A stretch of DNA of 64,000 bases from Saprospiraceae bacterium (GCA_013001595.1 JABDMH010000120.1:1-64000); one strand, 5' to 3'. Numbered from the stretch's first letter, positions 45,001 through 53,567 are shown. Made by a program: numbers and translations. The notes: generated by a model not told the origin, from the sequence alone.

Positions 45001-45333
45001 CAAGCATTGGTATTGCTCAATGATCCGACTTACATAGAATCTTGTCGTGCCTTGGCAGCCAAGATGTTGCCATTGGAAACCAAAGTGGAAGCCATTCAAA
45101 TGGCCTTTAGATCATTGACAGGCAGGAGGCCTTCCAGCGATGAAATGCGGGTGCTTACCTCCCAATATGATACTGATTTTGCCAATTTTGAACTAGCACC
45201 TGAGAAAATGCAAGGTTGGCTACAAATGGGTGAGTATCGGACTAGGGAGGATCAGGTATCACCTCAACTGGCTGCATATTCAGTGGTGGCCAGCACCATT
45301 CTAAATAGTGATGCATTTATTTATAAACGATGA
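42085..45333 (+). CDS. Planctomycete-type cytochrome/DUF1549/LamG/DUF1553 lipoprotein
   Basis: A 1082-residue exported protein with an N-terminal hydrophobic segment and a likely lipid-anchor Cys (LAYSC, Cys31). Domain order: a planctomycete cytochrome-c-like domain with CFFCH (Cys64, Cys67, His68) and MPPPESKLELSEKE; a DUF1549 domain (about 165-400: DLFVLDHLEQSGLQPQ, DWLDLARYADTHGYSVDRYR, ECARCHDHKYDPISQEEY, which holds a second CxxCH); a LamG/concanavalin-like sandwich (about 455-680); and DUF1553 (about 770-1070: LARWLMQPDHPLTARVVVNR, VPHPTLSTFDVPNRANCEVK, TPLQALVLLNDPTYIE). These proteins always partner DUF1501 proteins and are suspected to act in degradation or redox attack on complex substrates. 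The gene is complete. Confidence 0.92.
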   Translation: MLLSLKSESPNRSYFARVLFFCLGSCLAYSCGPDIPIGIEEAFLAIPKEIDYNQHVRPILSDRCFFCHGPDQNKLEAGLRLDIAERATGELPDHPGKYAIVPKSIAKSELVHRIISEEPEFQMPPPESKLELSEKEKAILIRWIKQGAEYKEHWAFISPAHSPPPAVENEEWANNEIDLFVLDHLEQSGLQPQEQATKELLIRRVSLDLTGLPPTIDEIDAFLQDSTKDAYEKLVDRLLASPHYGEHVAVDWLDLARYADTHGYSVDRYRDMSPWRDWVIKALNDNMPYDKFVEWQLAGDLLPNPTREQILATGFNRNHAQNMEGGIVPEEFRVEYVSDRTNTLGKAFLGLTLECARCHDHKYDPISQEEYFQLFAYFNNVNEVGQISWNNATPVPTLLMSSKEVDNIVTYLDQQIDSLERVANQHRSTAKQSFDRWLMTRPMLPKRLSKTVAVYDFERMSDGTFRNSKAPYQKATYINTVSKKQYIPEIIPGYSGNGVLLNGDEALEFGQIGKFNRHEPFTVSIRTWIPKELHDGVIFHKGIGAIIYNFRGYHLALNDGKLQLMMAHTAPNNAIIEHTRQVVPREEWIHLALTYDGSSSASGLRIFIDGIEQETEIEIDNLFKTILFNQKDEPGLKVGARWRGIGLKGAKVDDFAVFDRALHPIEIDHLAGGNLMNELVSNPSEINPENRTQLERYYVEAVHDTTIVIDQALMDLRAKRNQAIDTVKEVMVMEEMSRPRPTFVLNRGAYDAPGAQVAAHTPAKLSKPGADQEPNRLGLARWLMQPDHPLTARVVVNRYWQKYFGQGLVKTADDFGSQGSLPSHPKLLDFLSIYFIESNWDVKAFQKFIVMSATYRQSSSSSAELRKIDPDNFLLARGPSVRLRGEVLRDHALASSGLLSTRIGGKSVKPYQPAGLWKMNGGKYQRDSGEALYRRSLYTFWKRTVPHPTLSTFDVPNRANCEVKRQKTSTPLQALVLLNDPTYIESCRALAAKMLPLETKVEAIQMAFRSLTGRRPSSDEMRVLTSQYDTDFANFELAPEKMQGWLQMGEYRTREDQVSPQLAAYSVVASTILNSDAFIYKR

Positions 45334-45350
45334 TGGTAGAAGTATAGGAA

Positions 45351-46784
45351 ATGGAACACAGTTTTTGGCAGCGCAGGCAGTTCTTGACCAGAACATCAAT
45401 AGGTCTTGGAGCATTCGCTCTTGGTCGCCTGGCAAGTCCCGGCCTCTTCGCTCAATCTGGAGCTTCTGGAAGCAATGGTCTGCCAGATTTGCCGCATTTT
45501 CCAGCTAAGGTGAAGCGTGTCATTTACCTCTTCCAGAGTGGCGGACCTTCGCAATTGGATCTTTATGACTACAAACCCATGTTGCTTAAAATGCATGGAG
45601 AACAACTACCTGATTCAGTGCGAAAAGGTCAACGACTAACTGGCATGAGTGCAGGACAATCTTCGCTTCCACTTACGGGGTCCATATTCGATTTTAAGCA
45701 ATATGGATCAAGTAAACGTTGGGTCAGTGAGCTTATGCCTCATACGGCCAAAATAGTGGACGATCTATGCTTTATTAAGTCTATGCAAACAGACGCCATA
45801 AATCACGATCCGGCAATCACATTCTTCCAAAGCGGTTCACAATTGGCAGGTAGGCCAAGTATGGGTGCCTGGATGAGCTATGGACTAGGTTCTGAAAATC
45901 AAAATCTTCCAGCATTCATTGTGCTCGTATCAAAGAATGCGAGTGGTCAGCCCCTGTATGCCAGATTGTGGGGAAATGGGTTTTTGCCGACTAGACATCA
46001 AGGTGTTCAATTTCGTTCGGACCAGGATCCGGTGCTGTTTCTAAATGACCCAGAAGGCTATCGAAGCACAGACAGGAGGTCCATGTTGAACAATGTGCGC
46101 AAGTTAAACGAACTGCAGGCAGAAATGTATGGCGACCCGGAAATTGCCAATCGCATAGCTCAATATGAGATGGCTTTCAGAATGCAGACTTCGGTACCTG
46201 AGGTCACAGATCTTAGTGATGAACCTGATCGAGTCTTTGAGAAGTATGGTCCCGAATCTCGAGATCCAGGCACCTATGCTGCTAATTGTCTATTGGCACG
46301 GAGGCTTATTGAACGGGATGTAAAGTTTGTCCAGTTGTTCCACCAGGGCTGGGATCAGCACGGTGGACTACCACATGGCATTCGTAGGCAATGTAAACAG
46401 ACAGACCAACCGACAGCTGCCTTGATAACCGATCTAAAACAACGCGGCCTCTTAGACGACACTTTAGTCATTTGGGGTGGTGAATTTGGGCGTACCAATT
46501 ATTCACAAGGCAAGCTTACCAAGGACGATTACGGCCGGGATCATCATCCCAGATGCTTTACGGTTTGGATGGCAGGGGCAGGTGTTAAACCTGGATTTGC
46601 GTATGGTCAAACTGATGATTTAGGATATAGTGTAGTTAGTAATCCAGTGCATGTACATGATTTTCACGCTACATTGATGCACTTGATGGGTATTGACCAT
46701 GAAAGATTCACTTTTAAGCATCAGGGAAGGAGATATCGACTCACCGATGTACATGGTCATTTGATCAAAGACATTTTGAGCTAA
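45351..46784 (+). CDS. DUF1501 family protein with Tat signal
   Basis: A 477-residue protein of the DUF1501 family (sulfatase/alkaline-phosphatase-like fold). The N-terminus RRQFLTRTSIGLGAFALG is a twin-arginine export signal. Typical blocks follow: KRVIYLFQSGGPSQLDLYDYKP, FDFKQYGSSKRWVSELMPH, DLCFIKSMQTDAINHDPA, QLFHQGWDQHGGLPHGI, VIWGGEFGRTNYSQGK and GRDHHPRCFTVWMAGAGVKP. It lies 17 bases after the PSD-type gene and forms the standard DUF1553-DUF1501 pair. The reaction is unknown; probable metal binding is inferred from the His/Asp pattern. Confidence 0.93.
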   Translation: MEHSFWQRRQFLTRTSIGLGAFALGRLASPGLFAQSGASGSNGLPDLPHFPAKVKRVIYLFQSGGPSQLDLYDYKPMLLKMHGEQLPDSVRKGQRLTGMSAGQSSLPLTGSIFDFKQYGSSKRWVSELMPHTAKIVDDLCFIKSMQTDAINHDPAITFFQSGSQLAGRPSMGAWMSYGLGSENQNLPAFIVLVSKNASGQPLYARLWGNGFLPTRHQGVQFRSDQDPVLFLNDPEGYRSTDRRSMLNNVRKLNELQAEMYGDPEIANRIAQYEMAFRMQTSVPEVTDLSDEPDRVFEKYGPESRDPGTYAANCLLARRLIERDVKFVQLFHQGWDQHGGLPHGIRRQCKQTDQPTAALITDLKQRGLLDDTLVIWGGEFGRTNYSQGKLTKDDYGRDHHPRCFTVWMAGAGVKPGFAYGQTDDLGYSVVSNPVHVHDFHATLMHLMGIDHERFTFKHQGRRYRLTDVHGHLIKDILS

Positions 46785-46848
46785 TGAAAAGCTGAGTCAT
46801 CGCTTACCGAGCTGATCACGCAATTCACTGAACACTCAAGTATCTACT

Positions 46849-47844
46849 TTACCATTTCAATCTGGGATCAGGTCGTGCATCGGCATTACAAAATTGGCCC
46901 CGCTCATACATAAAGTATGCGGCCATTGCAACCATCGCCGCATTATCTGTACAGTAGGAAAGCTTTGGCAGAAAAACGTGCCAGCCCTCGATTGAAGATT
47001 TCACAGCCAGTTGTTTGCGCAGGGCAGAATTTGCAGATACACCACCTGCAATACCAATGTGCTGAATGTCTGTCTTATTAGCGGCCTTCGTCAATTTATT
47101 TATTAAAATGGAAACGATCCTCTCTTGGACAGAGGCACATAGGTCATTTTTGTGTACTTCGATGAAGTCTGGATCTTTATTCAAGTTACTGCGCAGAAAA
47201 TACAGTACGGACGTTTTGAGGCCACTGAAACTAAAATCAAGACTGGGTATCTGAGGTTCAGGAAAGTCAAAAATGGGAAGGCCCTTCTGAGCCAATTGAT
47301 CAAGTGCTGGACCAGCAGGATAGGGGAGACCCAGCATTTTCCCAATTTTATCAAAGGCTTCACCAGCAGCATCATCAAGGGTAGAGCCTATGATTTTCAT
47401 ATCTAGCGGATCCAGGCATTTCACCAGTTGTGTATGGCCTCCCGAAACGGTGAGGCACAAGAAGGGAAAATCAGGCTTGGGTTCCTCAATAAAATGTGCC
47501 AAGATGTGTGCTCGCATATGATGCACTCCGATAAATGGAACACCGAGACCCTGTGCCAGTGATTTAGCAAAGGTGAACCCAACCAAGAGTGATCCCATCA
47601 ACCCAGGCCCTTGGGTACAGGCGATCGCATCCAAATCACCTAGATCGGTTCCTGCTGTTTCCAAAGCCGATTCCACTACGGAATAAATACGCTCATTGTG
47701 AGCTCGGGAGGCAACCTCAGGAACAACTCCACCATATTGCTCGTGCACCAATTGACTCGATACAACATTGGAGACTATTTGGCCATTGGCCCATACAGCA
47801 GCTGCTGTATCATCGCAGGAAGATTCGATCGCCAAGATTTTCAT
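46849..47844 (-). CDS. tsaD: tRNA N6-adenosine threonylcarbamoyltransferase TsaD
   Basis: TsaD transfers the threonylcarbamoyl group to A37 of ANN-decoding tRNAs, in complex with TsaB and TsaE (not in this window). The 331-residue protein begins MKILAIESSCDDTAAAVW, has the metal-binding HHMRAH with His109 and His113, then SGGHTQLV, GSTLDDAAGEAFDKIGKMLGL (split over two motifs) and GGVSANSALR, ending CTDNAAMVAMAAY. Length and order are canonical. It is divergent from the membrane-protein/DUF3822/rsmD group. Confidence 0.97.
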   Translation of the reverse strand: MKILAIESSCDDTAAAVWANGQIVSNVVSSQLVHEQYGGVVPEVASRAHNERIYSVVESALETAGTDLGDLDAIACTQGPGLMGSLLVGFTFAKSLAQGLGVPFIGVHHMRAHILAHFIEEPKPDFPFLCLTVSGGHTQLVKCLDPLDMKIIGSTLDDAAGEAFDKIGKMLGLPYPAGPALDQLAQKGLPIFDFPEPQIPSLDFSFSGLKTSVLYFLRSNLNKDPDFIEVHKNDLCASVQERIVSILINKLTKAANKTDIQHIGIAGGVSANSALRKQLAVKSSIEGWHVFLPKLSYCTDNAAMVAMAAYFMYERGQFCNADARPDPRLKW

Positions 47845-48015
47845 AAATACTTATGCTACTTCTTCCGTGGATACACCAAGTTCAACCAATTTAGCATCAT
47901 GGAAGAGAAATTCGCGACAGAAGAAATTGCCTCCATCTAAAATGATTTCAATATTGAAAATTCTTGGCGAAAAGTAGTATTATTGTATCGAATCAATCAT
48001 CTGAAGAAGTACCTA

Positions 48016-48597
48016 ATGAGAGTCATACTAAATGTAGTGTTAGTTATTTTGATCATCGCTATTGGCTACCTATTGGTGAATAGTATTCAAGAACCCATCA
48101 AATTTAAAGCTGAGAAGGACCGTCGTACAAACCTGGTCATGGATAAATTGCTAACCATTAGGAAGATGCAAGAATTTCATCGGGACATCAAAAATGGCTC
48201 TTTCGCCAACAGTTTCGATTCTTTGGCTCACGTACTTCGTTATGGCCAATTTCGCAACATTAAGGTAACCGGAGACCCTGATGATCCCAACTTTACCGGA
48301 GAAATCACTTATGATACGTCATATATACCTGCTTTTGACACGATTCAAGCTTTGGGGATAAATCTTGACTCTTTGCAATATGTACCCTTTGGAGGTGGAG
48401 AGACTTTCAGCATTCAAGCGGATACGATGACCTATCAGAGTACCTTGGTGCATGTAGTGGAAGTAGGTACCCCTATCAAGACATTTATGGGCCCGTTTGC
48501 CGATTTGAAGTACACTAAATATGATAACTCTTATAAACCCAACAATATGATGAAGTTTGGAGATATGAATAAACCAAATTTATCAGGAAATTGGTAA
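48016..48597 (+). CDS. Single-pass membrane hypothetical protein, 193 aa
   Basis: A 193-residue protein starting MRVILNVVLVILIIAIGYLL, i.e. one N-terminal membrane helix, followed by a coiled helical stretch (KAEKDRRTNLVMDKLLTIRK) and a beta-rich periplasmic domain. I recognise no named domain; similar proteins occur next to DUF3822/rsmD genes in Bacteroidota as far as I recall. The frame is open from TTG 47983, but the ATG at 48016 gives the natural signal-anchor. The DUF3822 gene begins seven bases after its stop, so both are probably co-transcribed. Confidence 0.75.
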   Translation: MRVILNVVLVILIIAIGYLLVNSIQEPIKFKAEKDRRTNLVMDKLLTIRKMQEFHRDIKNGSFANSFDSLAHVLRYGQFRNIKVTGDPDDPNFTGEITYDTSYIPAFDTIQALGINLDSLQYVPFGGGETFSIQADTMTYQSTLVHVVEVGTPIKTFMGPFADLKYTKYDNSYKPNNMMKFGDMNKPNLSGNW

Positions 48598-48604
48598 ACA
48601 GCAT

Positions 48605-49438
48605 TTGCCGTTGAAGGACATAGCAACAGATACACTGAATGAACTGTCCATCCTGCTCAGGATGGACAGTTTTGCATTTATGATCATTGATCAAAGCAAC
48701 ATCGTGTCTGTCTTTGAAAGGATTCCATTTAAGACTCCACAACGGAACTTTCGATACATCGATCCCGTAGAGCTACTGTCCATCGTACAGAATAATAATC
48801 TAAGGTACACTCGCTTTGAAAAGGTGCATATTTCTATTGATCACAGTTTGTTCACCTATGTGCCTGCTGAATTGTATGACCAGGATGGATGGTTCGACTA
48901 TCTAAATTTTGTAGCTGCGGGTGTGACCAAGGATGATGTGGTCAATTCTGCAATGCCTGCGGAAAAAGTATGCATCTATACTTATCCACTAGGTGTACGC
49001 AAACTGATGTCCACACTTTATCCCACAACGCAGGTACAACACTTAAGTGAATCACTGGCTGTCTTCTTGGGGCGTGAGGTAAGTGACGATCCTACGCTGT
49101 TTTACCTTGTGCATGGTGATGCTGGATATATTTTTGTCTTTGAGAATAAGGAATTGACACTCGTAAATAGGTACCATGCACCAAGCGTAAAAGATCGACT
49201 CTATTACATCTTGCTGACATGCAAGCACCGGCGGCTCAATCCGCGCAAGGCCTACATAAAGATCACAGGTACTCGGGATGCCGTCGATGGGCTACAGACC
49301 GAACTAGAGAAATATTTCATCCATATACAGCAAATCAATTGGAAGAACGGTTGGCGTCTTCCCTTATCTGTAAAAAATCCAATGGAGCTGTTCGAGTTCT
49401 ATTGCATCCATCATGCGAATAATTGGCGGAACGTTTAG
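48605..49438 (+). CDS. DUF3822 family protein
   Basis: A 277-residue protein of the Bacteroidota-specific DUF3822 family, usually encoded directly upstream of rsmD, as here. It has the actin/ASKHA-like strand pattern (ELSILLRMDSFAFMIIDQSN, VHISIDHSLFTYVPAELYD, LAVFLGREVSDDPTLFYLVH, GDAGYIFVFENKELTLVNRY). The proposed start is TTG 48605; the first ATG (48662) would remove the first conserved strand. The 3' end overlaps rsmD by 26 bases. Its function is unknown. A perfect 13-bp hairpin sits within codons 13-23. Confidence 0.85.
   Translation: MPLKDIATDTLNELSILLRMDSFAFMIIDQSNIVSVFERIPFKTPQRNFRYIDPVELLSIVQNNNLRYTRFEKVHISIDHSLFTYVPAELYDQDGWFDYLNFVAAGVTKDDVVNSAMPAEKVCIYTYPLGVRKLMSTLYPTTQVQHLSESLAVFLGREVSDDPTLFYLVHGDAGYIFVFENKELTLVNRYHAPSVKDRLYYILLTCKHRRLNPRKAYIKITGTRDAVDGLQTELEKYFIHIQQINWKNGWRLPLSVKNPMELFEFYCIHHANNWRNV
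48642..48671 (+). promoter_or_regulatory. Perfect 13-bp hairpin inside the DUF3822 start region
   Basis: AACTGTCCATCCT (48642-48654), loop GCTC, AGGATGGACAGTT (48659-48671), followed by TTG. The stem is perfect and GC-moderate, the strongest dyad in a coding region of this window. Only four T residues follow, so termination would be inefficient; attenuation or translational control is possible. The downstream arm contains the alternative ATG at 48662. Confidence 0.6.
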
Positions 49439-49970
49439 GGGACGGCGTTTCTATCCACCCGCGGATCGTTGGCCAACGCGTCCCACCACCGACTTTGCCA
49501 AGGAGGCATTGTTCAATATCTTGATGAATAGGTTAGATTTTGCATCGATCAAAATGTTAGATTTATTTGGGGGTACCGGCAGTCATTCTTACGAGGCAGT
49601 ATCCTTAGGGTGCCAGGATGTAACCTATGTTGACAAACATATTCCGGCTGTCAAGTTTGTCAAGGAAACTTGCGCGACGCTGGGAATTGCAGATTATGTC
49701 CATATAGTCAGATCTGATGTCCTCAAATATCTAGCGAAAGAATCAATCTTTTATGACTACGTTTTTGCTGGACCTCCATATGGACTTCCGTGGTTGGACG
49801 AGATTCCCAATATGGTTCTGCAAAATGGCTGGCTTGCACGAACTGGCCTCTTTGTCTTAGAACATAATCAACACCACGATTTCAACAAACATGAACATTT
49901 TCGGGAGTTACGGACCTATGGTGGTACCCACTTCAGTTTTTTCCAAACAAAAGAAGGCATTGCGGAATAG
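49413..49970 (+). CDS. rsmD: 16S rRNA (guanine966-N2)-methyltransferase RsmD, motif IV variant
   Basis: RsmD methylates G966 of 16S rRNA in the small subunit. The 185-residue protein has the family opening MRIIGGTFRGRRF, the Bacteroidota-type PTRPTTDFAKEALFNIL, and SAM motif I LDLFGGTGSHSYEA. Motif IV, normally (D/N)PP(Y/F), reads GPPY here (Gly120 in FAGPPYG): the acidic or amide residue that contacts the target amino group is replaced by glycine. The codon is GGA, one base from GAC/GAT only by two changes or a sequencing error in one. Otherwise it looks intact. It overlaps the DUF3822 gene by 26 bases. Confidence 0.88.
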   Translation: MRIIGGTFRGRRFYPPADRWPTRPTTDFAKEALFNILMNRLDFASIKMLDLFGGTGSHSYEAVSLGCQDVTYVDKHIPAVKFVKETCATLGIADYVHIVRSDVLKYLAKESIFYDYVFAGPPYGLPWLDEIPNMVLQNGWLARTGLFVLEHNQHHDFNKHEHFRELRTYGGTHFSFFQTKEGIAE

Positions 49971-50021
49971 CTTGCTTATTTTTGAGGACTTTTTTTCACA
50001 CTAGAGGCAGGCAGCATAAGT

Positions 50022-51866
50022 ATGCATTTATTTGAAAAAATCGAGACTGAGATCGTAGACGCTACTCATCGCGTCTATGGCAAATCGGTTGATCCGGGCT
50101 TATTGTCTGTGGGGCCTACACGAAAGGATTTTGCGGGTGATATGACGGTCGTTGTTTTTCCCCTAGTTAAATTACTCAGAAAGAGCCCACTAGAGATAGG
50201 CAATTTCATTGGTGAGCACCTTGTAGCCAAGATGGATGAGATAGCTAGCTTCAATGTGGTTCAAGGCTTTGTTAATCTGACCCTGACTAAGTCTTTCTGG
50301 CATATCTTTCTAACGAGTGCCCATGCAGATCCCGATTTTGGAAGTTTGCAGCGAAATGGGGAAAAAGTAATGATAGAGTTCGCCTCACCCAACACCAACA
50401 AACCTTTGCATTTGGGCCACATTCGCAATATTCTCCTCGGCTGGTCTTGCGCACAGATACTGGAAATGGCCGGTTTTGAAGTAGTCAAAGTTCAAGTGAT
50501 TAATGATAGAGGCATTGCCATTTGTAAAAGTATGTTGGCTTGGCAACTATATGGCGAAAGGATCACTCCGGCAAGTAGCGGTATAAAAGGAGATCACTTG
50601 GTCGGACAGTTCTATGTAGAATTTGAAAAAAGACTCTCAGCCGAGTACGCCGAATGGCAAACCAGCACAGAAGCTTCCAAAATTATCACGGAACAAAAAG
50701 AAGAAGAACAATCAGTCAGCTCCTTCTTCAAAGCCTTCAAAAATCAGTACTTCAACACATATAGTGATTTGGGCGCTAAAGCTCGGACCATGCTGCAAAA
50801 ATGGGAGGAAGGGGACCCTGAGATCAGACAGCTCTGGGAGATGATGAACAACTGGGTGTACGCAGGTTTTGACCGTACCTATGATCGTTTGGGTGTGACT
50901 TTCGACCGGTTATATTATGAATCAGAGACCTGGCAACTGGGCAAGAAGGAGATCATGGATGGTCTCAAACGAAACCTTTTTGACAAACAGGAGGATGGTT
51001 CCATATGGGTGGATCTTGACCATGTTAATCTCGATAAGAAGATACTCTTAAGGTCGGATGGGACCGCAGTGTATATCACCCAAGATATTGGAACAGCCAT
51101 GCAGCGGTACCGTGATTATGGTATAGATCGTATGGTCTATGTTGTTGCAGACGAACAAAATCATCACTTTAAAGTATTGTTTGAAATACTTAATCTGTTG
51201 GAGGAACCCTATGCAGATGGATTGTATCACCTAGCTTACGGTATGGTCGATCTACCTGATGGTAAAATGAAATCCCGAGAAGGAACCGTCGTTGATGCCG
51301 ATGACCTCATTGCTAGTGTGACTGAAGTTGCAGAATCTCTAGCCATTGAGAAGGGAGACCTAGACAACTTAAACAAAGGAGAAAGAGAGGAGGTATTTAA
51401 GAGAATCGGAATGGGGGCTCTAAAGTTTTTCATCCTCAAGATCAATCCATTAAAACGTATGACTTTCGACCCTCAAGCAAGTGTCGACATGCAAGGTCAA
51501 ACGGGGCCCTATGTCCAGAATGCTTATGTACGTATTCAGTCAATCCTCAGGAAAGCCGGAAGTTTTACTGTTGATCCCATGCATACTTATATAGATTTTC
51601 AGCCAACCGAAAAGCATCTTTTGAGTTTGCTTTTTATGTTTCCGGAGGTGATCAGACGAGCGGCTTCAGAATATGATCCCTCATTAGTGGCTAACTATTG
51701 TTATGATCTGGCAAAGAGCTATCATAGATTTTATCATGACGCCCCCATTTTAAATGCTCGGAAAGAAGAAGCCCGTTCATTTCGACTGACACTAAATGCA
51801 GCCATCGCACAAGTGCTGTCTCGAGGGATGAAACTATTAGGCATAGACATGCCAGCAAGAATGTAA
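50022..51866 (+). CDS. argS: Arginyl-tRNA synthetase
   Basis: Class I aminoacyl-tRNA synthetase charging tRNA-Arg. The 614-residue protein has an N-terminal Arg_S-type domain (residues about 1-100), the HIGH-type motif in ASPNTNKPLHLGHIRNILLG (HLGH, about residue 130), a KMSKS-like KMKSREGTVVDADDL, and the C-terminal anticodon-binding DALR domain (YVRIQSILRKAG ... NYCYDLAKSYHRFYHDAPIL). It follows rsmD by 51 bases and precedes glnS by about 18, suggesting a common transcript. Confidence 0.96.
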   Translation: MHLFEKIETEIVDATHRVYGKSVDPGLLSVGPTRKDFAGDMTVVVFPLVKLLRKSPLEIGNFIGEHLVAKMDEIASFNVVQGFVNLTLTKSFWHIFLTSAHADPDFGSLQRNGEKVMIEFASPNTNKPLHLGHIRNILLGWSCAQILEMAGFEVVKVQVINDRGIAICKSMLAWQLYGERITPASSGIKGDHLVGQFYVEFEKRLSAEYAEWQTSTEASKIITEQKEEEQSVSSFFKAFKNQYFNTYSDLGAKARTMLQKWEEGDPEIRQLWEMMNNWVYAGFDRTYDRLGVTFDRLYYESETWQLGKKEIMDGLKRNLFDKQEDGSIWVDLDHVNLDKKILLRSDGTAVYITQDIGTAMQRYRDYGIDRMVYVVADEQNHHFKVLFEILNLLEEPYADGLYHLAYGMVDLPDGKMKSREGTVVDADDLIASVTEVAESLAIEKGDLDNLNKGEREEVFKRIGMGALKFFILKINPLKRMTFDPQASVDMQGQTGPYVQNAYVRIQSILRKAGSFTVDPMHTYIDFQPTEKHLLSLLFMFPEVIRRAASEYDPSLVANYCYDLAKSYHRFYHDAPILNARKEEARSFRLTLNAAIAQVLSRGMKLLGIDMPARM

Positions 51867-51884
51867 TAAATCAAATGAGTGGTT

Positions 51885-53567
51885 ATGAGTGGAAGTGAAA
51901 GTACTGCATCAAATTTTATCGAAGAGATCATCGAATCTGATCTACAGCGTAAAGGTACTGAGTGGAAAGTTCATACAAGGTTTCCACCAGAACCCAATGG
52001 GTATCTACACATCGGTCACGCCAAGTCCATTTGCTTGAATTTTGGACTTGCCGAAAAATATGACGGGATCACCAACCTAAGATTTGATGATACCAACCCT
52101 GCGACGGAAGATACGGTATATGTCGAGAGCATAAAGGAAGATATCCGTTGGCTAGGTTTCGATTGGGAAGATCGAGAATACTATGCTTCTGACTACTTTG
52201 ATCAGCTATATCATTTTGCATTGTACCTTATTAAAAAGGGCAAAGCTTACGTAGACGATTCTACTGTGGACGAAATAGCAGGCATGAAGGGTACACCTAC
52301 CAGACCTGGACAAGAGAGTCCTTTTCGGGCACGGTCGGTGGAGGAAAATACGCAGCTATTTAGCGAGATGAAAGAGGGCAAATATCCTGATGGAAGTAAG
52401 GTGCTGCGGGCCAAAATAGATATGTCCTCACCAAATATGCATTTTCGAGATCCTGTACTCTACAGAATCAAGCGAGCTACGCACCACCGTACGGGAGATG
52501 ATTGGTGTATTTATCCTATGTATGATTTTGCCCATGGTCAGAGTGATTCCATCGAAGAAATCACTTATTCTTTGTGCACCCTGGAGTTTGAAAACCACCG
52601 ACCACTTTATGATTGGTTTATCGAGCAACTGGAGATTTTTCCCAGTAGACAGATCGAATTCGCCCGCCTCAATGTGGCCTACATGATTACCAGCAAGAGA
52701 AAGCTCCTGCGGCTCGTTGAGGAAGGATACGTTTCGGGGTGGGATGATCCGAGGATGCCAACCATTGCAGGACTGAGAAGAAGAGGATATACACCGGCTG
52801 CTCTAAGAAACTTTGCAGACAGGGTAGGCATTGCTAAGCGCGACAACCTCATTGAAATTTCATTACTAGAGTACTTCATTCGCGAAGACCTCAATAAGAT
52901 TGCCAGCCGAGTCATGGTCGTACACGATCCCGTCAAATTGATTATTGAAAACTATGAAGAAGGAAAATTTGAAGATCTAGAAGCAGATAATAACCCCGAA
53001 GATCCTTCTGCAGGTAGCCGGATGCTACCTTTTGGAAGAGAAATCTACATAGATCGAAAAGATTGGATGGAGGACCCACCACGAAAGTACTTTCGCCTAG
53101 GTCCAGATAGGACCGTGCGACTAAAGCATGCTTACATTATTCATTGTCATAATCATACCAAAGATGCAGATGGTAATGTAACAGAGATCCGATGCACATA
53201 CTATCCCAATAGTAAGAGTGGTTCAGATGTGAGCGGTATTAAGGCAAAGGGTACTCTACATTGGGTTTCTGTGCCGCATGCAGCTAAGGGGGAGATCAGG
53301 GAATACGATATCTTATTCACTGATCCCGAACCCACCACTCACGAAGATCGAGACTTTATTGAATTTCTAAATCCATCATCTCTTCAAGTCATTGAGCATG
53401 CTGCCTTCGAACCATCCCTGTTGGAAGTCACATCTGGACGACACTATCAATTCTTCCGCACCGGCTATTTTGTCACCGATCCCGATAGTAGACCTGGATA
53501 CCCCATCTTTAATAAGGTTGTGGGTCTGCGCGACAGCTGGGGTAAGAAGATGAAAAACAAAAAGTAG
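51885..53567 (+). CDS. glnS: Glutaminyl-tRNA synthetase
   Basis: Class I synthetase that charges tRNA-Gln directly. The 560-residue protein has HIGH in FPPEPNGYLHIGHAKSICLN, NLRFDDTNP, GWDDPRMPTIAGLRRRGYTP (diagnostic for GlnRS versus GluRS) and two C-terminal anticodon-binding beta-barrels ending PDSRPGYPIFNKVVGLRDSW. The KMSKS-equivalent reads ITSKRKL where most GlnRS have VMSKRKL, i.e. Met replaced by Thr; the essential Ser-Lys is kept. The ATG at 51885 is preferred to an in-frame GTG at 51879. It follows argS closely. Confidence 0.95.
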   Translation: MSGSESTASNFIEEIIESDLQRKGTEWKVHTRFPPEPNGYLHIGHAKSICLNFGLAEKYDGITNLRFDDTNPATEDTVYVESIKEDIRWLGFDWEDREYYASDYFDQLYHFALYLIKKGKAYVDDSTVDEIAGMKGTPTRPGQESPFRARSVEENTQLFSEMKEGKYPDGSKVLRAKIDMSSPNMHFRDPVLYRIKRATHHRTGDDWCIYPMYDFAHGQSDSIEEITYSLCTLEFENHRPLYDWFIEQLEIFPSRQIEFARLNVAYMITSKRKLLRLVEEGYVSGWDDPRMPTIAGLRRRGYTPAALRNFADRVGIAKRDNLIEISLLEYFIREDLNKIASRVMVVHDPVKLIIENYEEGKFEDLEADNNPEDPSAGSRMLPFGREIYIDRKDWMEDPPRKYFRLGPDRTVRLKHAYIIHCHNHTKDADGNVTEIRCTYYPNSKSGSDVSGIKAKGTLHWVSVPHAAKGEIREYDILFTDPEPTTHEDRDFIEFLNPSSLQVIEHAAFEPSLLEVTSGRHYQFFRTGYFVTDPDSRPGYPIFNKVVGLRDSWGKKMKNKK

